Below, in pieces: positions 34,465-41,071 of a stretch of 64,000 nt of DNA. The DNA comes from a virus. The position numbers and the translations under genes are program-made. Below the pieces are notes generated by a model. The model ran no database searches, was not told the DNA's origin, and saw only the letters and a list, made by a program, of their open reading frames with translations. The stretch lies in the IMG/VR virus record IMGVR_UViG_3300030329_004647, positions 124,001 through 188,000 of that record; one strand, written 5' to 3'. How positions within the stretch are numbered: the first letter of the stretch is position 1; the number at the start of each line of letters is the position of its first letter.

Positions 34465-35449
34465 ATTTTTTTATATAGTATTTTATAGTTTCGTTAATAC
34501 TGTCCTCAAAAGAGTAAACAGGCCACCAACCTAAATCCGTTGTAATTTTATCATGATTAATTGAGTATCTAAAATCATGCCCCGCTCTATCCTTTACAAA
34601 ACTTATTAAATTTTGGGAGTCAACATTACCCGTGAGTTCATCGAAATTTTTACACATAAAAGTGATTAAATCTATGTTCGATAGTTCCATGTCACCCCCT
34701 ATATTATATTTTTGTCCTGAAGTTCCATTATGAAAGACACTATCTAATGCTCTACAATGGTCATCCACATACAACCAATCTCTTATATTTTTACCATCAC
34801 CATAAACAGGTATTTCTGTTCTATTATAAAGATTTTTTATAACGGTTGGTATTAGTTTTTCTTCATGTTGTCTAGGACCAAAATTATTAGAACAATTAGT
34901 CATAACAACATCCAAACCAAAAGTATGAAAATATGATAGTACAAAGTGGTCAGATGACGCTTTAGACGCGGAATAAGGTGACCTAGGAAGGTATAATGAG
35001 TTTTCATGTGAAGATGGTGAATCCATGTCTAATGACCCATAAACCTCATCAGTAGAAATATGTAAAAATCTTTTAGTTTTATATTTTAAAGCTAAGTTTA
35101 ATAAATTTAATGTCCCTATAACATTAGTTTCCGCGAATATAGTAGGATTTTCAATAGAATTGTCTACATGACTTTCAGCTGCTAGATGAAAAATTCCATG
35201 AGGATTAAACTCTTTGAAGATTTCCTCAAGTTTACTTTTATCCCTAATATCACATTTTACAAAATGGTAATTAGGATGATTCTCAACATCATTTAAATTA
35301 TTTAAATCAGCAGCATAAGTTATAGAATCTACATTTACGATTAAATAATCTTTATACTTTTCAAGAAGGTGAATTATTAAATTAGAACCGATGAATCCCA
35401 ATCCTCCAGTCACTAATATAATCTTATTATTATTTAATGGTATTAACAT
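34454..35449 (-). CDS. rmlB: dTDP-glucose 4,6-dehydratase
   Basis: 331 residues. TGGLGFIGSNLI at about 15-26 binds NAD; IDSITYAADLNNL-type loop, AAESHVDNSIENP, HISTDEVYG (catalytic Thr-Asp-Glu), YxxxK in SPYSASKAS, NNFGPRQHEEKLIP and GDGKNIRDWLYVDDH are the RmlB signatures in order. It makes dTDP-4-keto-6-deoxyglucose. RmlA, RmlC and RmlD are not found in this window, so the product would use another route or host enzymes. It lies at the upstream end of the glycosyltransferase run, 3 bases after dUTPase. Confidence 0.92.
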   Translation of the reverse strand: MLIPLNNNKIILVTGGLGFIGSNLIIHLLEKYKDYLIVNVDSITYAADLNNLNDVENHPNYHFVKCDIRDKSKLEEIFKEFNPHGIFHLAAESHVDNSIENPTIFAETNVIGTLNLLNLALKYKTKRFLHISTDEVYGSLDMDSPSSHENSLYLPRSPYSASKASSDHFVLSYFHTFGLDVVMTNCSNNFGPRQHEEKLIPTVIKNLYNRTEIPVYGDGKNIRDWLYVDDHCRALDSVFHNGTSGQKYNIGGDMELSNIDLITFMCKNFDELTGNVDSQNLISFVKDRAGHDFRYSINHDKITTDLGWWPVYSFEDSINETIKYYIKKYEL

Positions 35450-35452
35450 AAA

Positions 35453-36088
35453 TTATAGTTTACCTGTGGAACCAAATCCTTTATCACTCCTAGATGTTCC
35501 ATCCAAATTATCTACTTTACGTAAATTAATCCATCTAGGACTAAGAACATAATTTATCACCGCTTGTGCAATTCTTTCACCAGGTTTTAAAGTGTACTCC
35601 TCATTAGATAAGTTTATTAAAATTACTTTTATCTCACCTCTATATCCATTATCTACAGTTCCTGGTGTATTTAAAACACTTATTCCATGTTTAAGGGTTA
35701 AACCACTTCTGGGTCTTACTTGTATTTCATAATCTTGGGGTAACTGGAAAAAAACCCCAGTAGGTACTAAAGTTCTTTCCATAGGACCAAGAGTTAATGG
35801 AGACTCTATATTTGCTCGTAAATCCATTCCACTATCAGTATCATATTGATAGTGAGGGTCATCAAAAGTTGATGTATTAACAAATTTTATATCAAATTTT
35901 TGTTGTACTCCAGACGAAAAATCCTTAGTTAAATTATCTATAGATTCTGTATCTAAACCAAATTGAGCTCCAATCTCAGCAACTGTAGGAACTTCTTCTG
36001 ATGATTCTTCAGAATACCCTTTTAATTTTTCTAATGTAGATTTTAAGGATTTATTTTGGAATAAATTTTCTGGTGTTAGTTTTTTCAT
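35453..36088 (-). CDS. dut: dUTPase with N-terminal extension
   Basis: 211 residues. All five dUTPase motifs are present: DSGMDLRA (85-92), RPRSGLTLKHG (125-135), GTVDNGYRGEI (143-153), GERIAQAV (170-177) and SRSDKGFGSTG (199-209). The catalytic Asp of motif III and the C-terminal arm are intact, so it should form an active trimer that converts dUTP to dUMP. The first ~65 residues are an acidic/helical addition absent from standard ~150-residue enzymes. It shares one base with the exonuclease gene. Confidence 0.93.
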   Translation of the reverse strand: MKKLTPENLFQNKSLKSTLEKLKGYSEESSEEVPTVAEIGAQFGLDTESIDNLTKDFSSGVQQKFDIKFVNTSTFDDPHYQYDTDSGMDLRANIESPLTLGPMERTLVPTGVFFQLPQDYEIQVRPRSGLTLKHGISVLNTPGTVDNGYRGEIKVILINLSNEEYTLKPGERIAQAVINYVLSPRWINLRKVDNLDGTSRSDKGFGSTGKL

Positions 36089-36786
36089 TATAAAGTTTTA
36101 ATTTTTTGTATTAATTTTATTGTGGATTTTACATCCTCTTCACAATAATTTTTTATTTTATCCTTATCACTATTATTATAGTAATAATTGTGCATATTTG
36201 AACCATTAACCTCATTATCTTTTGGATTGTCTATTCCCATGGTTGCACATATTAATTCTAAAGAAGACAACCCTTTAAATGAATTAAAATTCCAAACCTC
36301 CTTGGTGTCTAAAACTTTTGACTCCCAAGGTTTGATTTTATAATTAGGAATAATATTAGGGACTTTTATGTTATTAATTAACATTCTTTTAGCGATATAC
36401 GGTAAATCAAAATTTTTAATATTATGACCACAAATATTAAAATTTAAATTATCTACTCTGTCAAAAAGAGAGGATGTTTTTTGTAATATATCTTTCTCAT
36501 TACCCATAAAAGTATCTAATTTAATTTCACCATCTGCCATTAAAAAACCAACAGACACACATACTATCTTCCCAAACTCAGGAATTAAAGCTGCTCTTTT
36601 TGTGAATAATTGATTACTAGATAAATTAGAATCTTCAGGATAACGTCTTTTAAAGTAATCTACGCCTGTAGACTCCCACACTTTAAAGAGATGGGGATAT
36701 TCAGAATGTAAAGAATCTAAATCCTCCTCAATTCCTACCGTCTCTATATCAATAAATAAAAGTTTTGTTATGTCTTCTTTAATCAT
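36088..36786 (-). CDS. 3'-5' exonuclease, DnaQ/PolB-exo-like
   Basis: 232 residues from ATG at 36786; an ATG at 36825 would sit inside the preceding terminator hairpin and is rejected. FIDIETVG (ExoI DxE), FNICGHNIKNFDLPYIAKRM (ExoII N...D), and NYCEEDVKSTIKL (ExoIII D, with Tyr) form the RNase H-like exonuclease set, closest in style to the stand-alone PolB-like exonucleases. It probably degrades single-stranded 3' ends in replication or recombination. Within its first strand the Mg-binding residues are all visible. It overlaps the dUTPase by one base. Confidence 0.8.
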   Translation of the reverse strand: MIKEDITKLLFIDIETVGIEEDLDSLHSEYPHLFKVWESTGVDYFKRRYPEDSNLSSNQLFTKRAALIPEFGKIVCVSVGFLMADGEIKLDTFMGNEKDILQKTSSLFDRVDNLNFNICGHNIKNFDLPYIAKRMLINNIKVPNIIPNYKIKPWESKVLDTKEVWNFNSFKGLSSLELICATMGIDNPKDNEVNGSNMHNYYYNNSDKDKIKNYCEEDVKSTIKLIQKIKTL

Positions 36787-36801
36787 TTTTATTTTAAAGA
36801 T

Positions 36802-36834
36802 AAAAAAAATCGACCTATAATCCAAGTCGATTTA
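36802..36834 (-). terminator. Intrinsic terminator (minus strand)
   Basis: AAATCGAC (36833-36826 read on the minus strand) pairs with GTCGATTT (36814-36807), followed on the minus strand by a run of T. It separates the 75-residue gene from the exonuclease gene and rules out the longer exonuclease start. A TATCTTTA box that overlaps the T-run may restart transcription, a weak match to the host promoter pattern. Confidence 0.8.
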
Positions 36835-36857
36835 ATTTTTTTATCATTTAAAATTGA

Positions 36858-37085
36858 TTAATAATATTTAGGAGTCAATTTAGGGTGTAAAATATCTTCA
36901 TAAGGTGCTTTTACTAAAGAAACTATTTCTGAATCTCTAGCATCTTCACTTAGATACTTACTTAATCTTTGAGTTGCTTCATACACAGACTCGGATTCTA
37001 CCACATATTTAAATTTTTTGACCTTTGGATTTCCCTGGTTGTCAATTACACCAGTTTCAAATGCTACGATTGCTTGATAGTACAT
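36858..37085 (-). CDS. DUF4494-like small protein
   Basis: 75 residues. The order VIDNQGNPKVKKFKYVVESESVYEATQRLSKYL resembles the Bacteroidota DUF4494 family (a strand, YVVEAxSxxEAExR helix, then an acidic strand). The rest, VSLVKAPYEDIL, ends the fold. The family function is unknown. It lies between a glycosyltransferase (4 bases away) and a terminator, so it is the last gene of its transcript. Confidence 0.6.
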   Translation of the reverse strand: MYYQAIVAFETGVIDNQGNPKVKKFKYVVESESVYEATQRLSKYLSEDARDSEIVSLVKAPYEDILHPKLTPKYY

Positions 37086-37089
37086 ATTT

Positions 37090-38322
37090 TTACGCTTTTT
37101 TAATTAATTCTTTATATATCTGTGCTCTAGTTTTACACACATTATCCATATGGTATTTTTGCACATCCTCATAGAGTTTTTCACCCAAGTCCTTTACCAT
37201 GTTAGGGTTATCTATAAGTCTTTTTATGTGTTGATACCACTGTTTGTGATTTTTTCTAGTTTCTACCATGAGACAATTTCCTTTAGAATTTAGTTTACCA
37301 CCATATTCTACTGCATTAACACAATCTATTTGGTAAGGACCGTAGTCTTGTGCAATTAATGCCTTTTTATGAAAACCAGCTTCAATAACTTTTAATTGTG
37401 ATTTTACATAGTTAAAGACATGTTCTTTAATAGGTGCTAGTGATACATCAAATAAGTTATAGTTAGAAGCATAAGTAGTAATAGGTTTAGTCCATACTCT
37501 TCTATATGGTAACTCTTCTTCCCCTTTATACTTACCTTTTTTAAATGACTGTAACCAATCACCATATTCTTTTGATACTATTTTATAATTCTCAGTAAAT
37601 ATCTTTTCGTAAGTATACCAAATAGACTCATGAGGCTCTATATCTCTAGTGGTTTGTTGTCCTGTTTGTTGGTTCATTTCCGTAATTTTACCTCTAAGGT
37701 CATAACCACACAATACAAATTGAAATTTTCCAGTACAACTTGTACTTAATCTTCCAGGCATCCCACTTAGAATTTCTAAATCTTTTAAGTGAGAAGAACC
37801 ACCTAACCAACCTATTCTAACCACATCAGAATCTACTGGTTTAGGTTGAAACTGTCGTTCATTAGGGTTTACAGCGTTAGGTAAAATAAAAATTTCACCA
37901 CCGAAAGTCTTCATTTCATTAGCATAAATTTGTGTTGTAGTACTAATATACTCTGTTTCTTTAAGGTGAGCTTTAATATTTTTATCTAATTGGTGCTGCT
38001 TAACTATCGCGTGTGCTGGATGGTCTATAGTAGGTAACCAATAGTCGTCTATATCCATAATAGCTGGTATACCTAACTTTTTTATTTTCTTTAACGCTTT
38101 TAACGAAACTTCATGATTAGGGCTTAAATGTCTATGAAAATGAATTAAATCATATCCTGTTAAATAACTTTCATCATCTAATTTAGGTTCATAATCAACA
38201 TCAACCCAGAAATCTTCGGGATATAATTCTTGTAAACGTATATGAGGGTCTACTGACCTAAACTTACTAACCCCAGTTCTATCACTAGGTATAACTAAAA
38301 TTTTGTATTTCGAATTGTCCAT
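37090..38322 (-). CDS. Glycosyltransferase, GT4-like
   Basis: 410 residues. An N-terminal Rossmann-like start KILVIPSDRTGVSKFRSVDPH is followed by LIHFHRHLSPNHEV, MDIDDYW, FILPNAVNPNERQF and IGWLGGSSHLKDLEIL, the last matching the GT-B hinge strand. FDVSLAPIKEHVFNYVKSQLKVIEAGF occupies the donor-site position with a Lys and a Glu. It is separated from the main glycan run by dUTPase and exonuclease and sits 4 bases before the 75-residue gene. Donor and acceptor unknown. Confidence 0.75.
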   Translation of the reverse strand: MDNSKYKILVIPSDRTGVSKFRSVDPHIRLQELYPEDFWVDVDYEPKLDDESYLTGYDLIHFHRHLSPNHEVSLKALKKIKKLGIPAIMDIDDYWLPTIDHPAHAIVKQHQLDKNIKAHLKETEYISTTTQIYANEMKTFGGEIFILPNAVNPNERQFQPKPVDSDVVRIGWLGGSSHLKDLEILSGMPGRLSTSCTGKFQFVLCGYDLRGKITEMNQQTGQQTTRDIEPHESIWYTYEKIFTENYKIVSKEYGDWLQSFKKGKYKGEEELPYRRVWTKPITTYASNYNLFDVSLAPIKEHVFNYVKSQLKVIEAGFHKKALIAQDYGPYQIDCVNAVEYGGKLNSKGNCLMVETRKNHKQWYQHIKRLIDNPNMVKDLGEKLYEDVQKYHMDNVCKTRAQIYKELIKKA

Positions 38323-38367
38323 ATGAAATTATAAAAGACTAAATCGAATATGTCAATTAGTGTGGGA

Positions 38368-38994
38368 TTAAAATTTTTCAGAAGAGGTTATTTTTCCGTA
38401 AAAAACTGTATCACCTACTTTAACTTGAAGATTTTCATCCATAGGACTTCTCATGGTTAGTCTTTCTTCTATTCTTTCATCTATAACTTCATCTATTACT
38501 TCACTAATAGATTCTTTTATGATGTTTTTTAAAGTAGATTTGTTTAATTTAACATTTTTGGTTGGTGTGGCATTAGGTTTAGACTCTACTATTCTTTGTG
38601 GTTGAGGAGATGAATTATTACCCGTATTCACATACTTATCCATTTTTTCTTTAATACCATCAGTAAACGAAGCAGGTAACTCATTACCCATTTGTATATC
38701 TGGTATAGGATGTTCAATCATTAATTTTTTAATGTCTTCTGGTAATCTAGAACCTTTTATTTTATCCTCAGTAATGCCTGCTTTAGGCTTCATATTCATC
38801 CCTGAATCTTTTCCTTTTATAAAATTTTGAGTTAAACTCGGTGGTTTTTTTTCTGAAAAAGAAGGCATTGACGACATGGAATTTGACTGTGTAAATGAAG
38901 CGTTTGAGATTGGTTGCATTTTGTCACCCTCAACCTTATTCATTACGTGTTTTGCTTTTAATAGTTTTTCCTGTAAAGTGGTAAAATCTGTCAT
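38368..38994 (-). CDS. Virion-associated hypothetical protein with LNKSTL motif
   Basis: 208 residues, low in hydrophobic residues, Ser/Met/Pro-rich in the first half (FTQSNSMSSMPSFSEKKPPS). Residues about 147-165 carry VKLNKSTLKNIIKESISE followed by EVIDEVIDERIEERL, the same amphipathic motif seen in the proteins at 2196, 50095, 60963 and 61366. It lies in a block of small genes near virion proteins. No family is recognised. Disorder in the first 140 residues is likely. Confidence 0.65.
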   Translation of the reverse strand: MTDFTTLQEKLLKAKHVMNKVEGDKMQPISNASFTQSNSMSSMPSFSEKKPPSLTQNFIKGKDSGMNMKPKAGITEDKIKGSRLPEDIKKLMIEHPIPDIQMGNELPASFTDGIKEKMDKYVNTGNNSSPQPQRIVESKPNATPTKNVKLNKSTLKNIIKESISEVIDEVIDERIEERLTMRSPMDENLQVKVGDTVFYGKITSSEKF

Positions 38995-38996
38995 AT

Positions 38997-39389
38997 TTAA
39001 AATTTAGCGTTTAAAAGTACTCTATTCATCGATTTATCTCCAAAAGGGTTGTATAACGGGGGCTTAGAAAAATCCTCAAAAGCACCATCAACCATTTTAG
39101 GTTTAAAACTTTTTATTCTATCTAATCTAAACAACCTCCAATCAGGTAAAGGAATTCCTTCTTCATTCACCTTAAGTGAAGGTCCTTCGGTTTGATACGC
39201 TCTTAAAACTTTATTATTTCTTTTAGAAAGTCCTAAAGCTACTGGTTCTATGGTTCTTTTACCTGGACCCAGTTTAGAGTCGTCTTCATAACCTAGTTCA
39301 CAAACATGTTTATTTCTAATCGCGTCAGAAATTTCTGCTTGAGAAGCTTGCTCAAGAATAATATTTTTAAATATATTGTAAAGAGTCAT
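38997..39389 (-). CDS. WYL-domain-like small protein
   Basis: 130 residues. After the start MTLYNIFKNIILEQA, the rest reads ISDAIRNKHVCELGYED, GKRTIEPVALGLSKRNN, KVLRAYQTEG, and DWRLFRLDRIKSFKP. This is the order of a WYL domain (V.f.Y....... R.v.P..l......y..A......fR.dRI), a fold that senses ligands or nucleic acids in bacterial regulators. No DNA-binding region is present. The N-terminal 15 residues resemble a T4-type capsid-targeting peptide with a possible I-L-E|Q cleavage site, an inference. It is two bases from the next gene. Confidence 0.6.
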   Translation of the reverse strand: MTLYNIFKNIILEQASQAEISDAIRNKHVCELGYEDDSKLGPGKRTIEPVALGLSKRNNKVLRAYQTEGPSLKVNEEGIPLPDWRLFRLDRIKSFKPKMVDGAFEDFSKPPLYNPFGDKSMNRVLLNAKF

Positions 39390-39399
39390 TTTTTTAATA

Positions 39400-39768
39400 T
39401 TAAGGACTCAAATCACCTAAAGTAACACTACCATTACTTTTAGCTAAATTACCCGCGGAATATTCGTTATCTCTAGAATATGTGTTCTTTGTTAGATTTC
39501 CTATTCTTCCACTACCAGGTTCTCCATTACCCAAAATATCTAAACTTCCACCAGTATTATCACTATCATAAACATTTAGATACTGTGCATTACCCTTACC
39601 TTTAGGGTCACCGTCAGAAACAGCGTTAGGGTGATTAGCACTATAAGTTTGAGCACCCCCATTTTGACCATTATAGAGATTTCTACTTATTAGTTTATTT
39701 CTCTCTAATTCTGCCAATTCGGAAAGAGCTTCCCCAGCTTTAGATTTGTTTAAATTTGCATCAGCCAT
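39400..39768 (-). CDS. Hypothetical low-complexity protein, 122 aa
   Basis: Residues 1-30 are helical and charged; the rest is Gly/Asn/Ser-rich (NLYNGQNGGAQTYSANHPNA, YDSDNTGGSLDILGNGEPG) without hydrophobic core. Such composition is typical of disordered virion or scaffold proteins. No family is recognised. It lies 10 bases from the WYL-like gene and 6 bases from the next gene and should be in the same transcript. Confidence 0.55.
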   Translation of the reverse strand: MADANLNKSKAGEALSELAELERNKLISRNLYNGQNGGAQTYSANHPNAVSDGDPKGKGNAQYLNVYDSDNTGGSLDILGNGEPGSGRIGNLTKNTYSRDNEYSAGNLAKSNGSVTLGDLSP

Positions 39769-39774
39769 TTTTTA

Positions 39775-40239
39775 TTATTTTAATTCAGTTATTATTTGTT
39801 TTATTCTTTTTATTTCTTCATATATAGGTTTATCACTATAAATAGACCTAGAATCATTTGGTGCCTTAACTAACCTAACTTTAGTTGCGTTTTTAGAGTT
39901 ATCTTTAGTGTGTTCTTTTTTAAACTGATTAGGCATCCCAGCGTTCATTCTTTGTCTTTTCCCAGACTCAATTGATTTACGTCTATGTTCTAGTTTACTA
40001 TTAACCCAATCTAATAACTCATCACCACCTATTAATTTATAGACCTTAGGGTCCATATCATTTTCCATCTCATGTTTTATTTTTTTAGCTTGACCATAAT
40101 TAACTCCTTTTTTTTCACATAGACCATTTAGTCTATCATACCCATTTTGTTTTTCATTAGAGTTGGACAGATTGGTTGTAAGTACCGATAGTAGTTCATC
40201 AGGTAACTTATAAAAATCATTTACTAAATCTTTGTTCAT
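39775..40239 (-). CDS. Hypothetical helical protein, 154 aa
   Basis: The sequence is polar and helical with LPDELLSVLTTNL and GGDELLDWVNSKLEHRRK helices, then a basic region (KSIESGKRQRMNAGMPNQF, KKEHTKDNSKNATKVR) and an acidic/helical end (EEIKRIKQIITEL). No family is recognised. The basic centre could bind DNA or RNA. It overlaps the upstream gene by 4 bases. Confidence 0.6.
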   Translation of the reverse strand: MNKDLVNDFYKLPDELLSVLTTNLSNSNEKQNGYDRLNGLCEKKGVNYGQAKKIKHEMENDMDPKVYKLIGGDELLDWVNSKLEHRRKSIESGKRQRMNAGMPNQFKKEHTKDNSKNATKVRLVKAPNDSRSIYSDKPIYEEIKRIKQIITELK

Positions 40240-41015
40240 TTTTTGTTGTAAGAAACTTTTATATCCAAACCTTCCTTGTCTCCTAACTTTTTTAGTTGAT
40301 TTATTTTTCTATCTAAAAAATAATTAATGTCTTCTTCGTCTTCGTCTATCTCTTTAGAGGATATTTCACCATCCTCACTACGTTTACTAAGAATTACCTC
40401 AATCATTTTTCGCATTCTATCTTCAGATATTTTTTTAAGTTTAGCTCTTTCGTTTAATCTTTTTAAATCTTCTTCACCTTCTATAGCTCCCGAAGCTTCA
40501 GCTCTATCTTTAGCCTCATCCTCATTAAAACCATACTCTTTTTCGTACATGTCAACTATTTCTTCAAAATCCATTCTATCGGTCTTAAGAGGCAACCCAT
40601 CACTTTTTTCATTTTGAACACCCAACATATCTTGCATGTCAATTTCTTTAATAGGTTTTTCAGATTCTACAGATTCACCCCAATACCTTTTATAAAAGTA
40701 ACCTTTTCCTTGTTCTCCACTTTGTCTAGTAGCAGGTACCACAGCATCGGTAGTTTTCTTTTGAGATATAGTCTGGTTATTATTATATCCTAAAGGCACT
40801 TTATTACCAAGAATAGACCCGTCAAAGTCCACTAACTCATCTATTTCTTCTTCTGTATCTTCAGATTTTTTCTCCTCCAATTCCGACTGAGAAGGAAGTG
40901 CAGGGTCTATCAGATAATCATAAGTTATCACAACTTCATCTTTATCTATAGGCATACCTTTATGTAAAAGTTTCATTTCGTCTTTAGTTAATTCTATTTC
41001 TTTTTTCGTAGCCAT
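40236..41015 (-). CDS. Hypothetical acidic protein, 259 aa
   Basis: Very acidic with many Glu/Asp/Lys runs (ELEEKKSEDTEEEIDELVDF, EDGEISSKEIDEDEEDINYF). The middle has QKKTTDAVVPATRQSGEQ and FEEIVDMYEKEYGFNEDEAK, and no domain is recognised. Such acidic proteins often act as scaffolds or head-assembly factors in T4-like phages, an inference from composition. A TATTTAT box 18 bases before the ATG makes it the first gene of the 38368-41015 transcript, divergent from the fibre gene at 41072. Confidence 0.6.
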   Translation of the reverse strand: MATKKEIELTKDEMKLLHKGMPIDKDEVVITYDYLIDPALPSQSELEEKKSEDTEEEIDELVDFDGSILGNKVPLGYNNNQTISQKKTTDAVVPATRQSGEQGKGYFYKRYWGESVESEKPIKEIDMQDMLGVQNEKSDGLPLKTDRMDFEEIVDMYEKEYGFNEDEAKDRAEASGAIEGEEDLKRLNERAKLKKISEDRMRKMIEVILSKRSEDGEISSKEIDEDEEDINYFLDRKINQLKKLGDKEGLDIKVSYNKK

Positions 41016-41033
41016 ATTATATAATCTTTATAT

Positions 41034-41040
41034 ATAAATA
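41034..41040 (-). promoter_or_regulatory. Putative phage late promoter box TATTTAT
   Basis: Minus-strand TATTTAT within AATATTTATATATAAAG, 18 bases before the ATG at 41015. It is back to back with the plus-strand box at 41060-41066. Confidence 0.6.
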
Positions 41041-41059
41041 TTAAGTTATGGTAGAATGA

Positions 41060-41066
41060 TATTTAT
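41060..41066 (+). promoter_or_regulatory. Putative phage late promoter box TATTTAT
   Basis: GATATTTATTATTAATG; the box ends 5 bases before the ATG at 41072, so a start placed as in T4 falls on the A of ATG. Confidence 0.6.
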
Positions 41067-41071
41067 TATTA

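Noticed and set aside
40327-40617. 96-codon plus-strand frame rich in Ser
   Set aside because: It lies fully inside the acidic minus-strand gene; the Ser runs are antisense of Glu/Asp codons.
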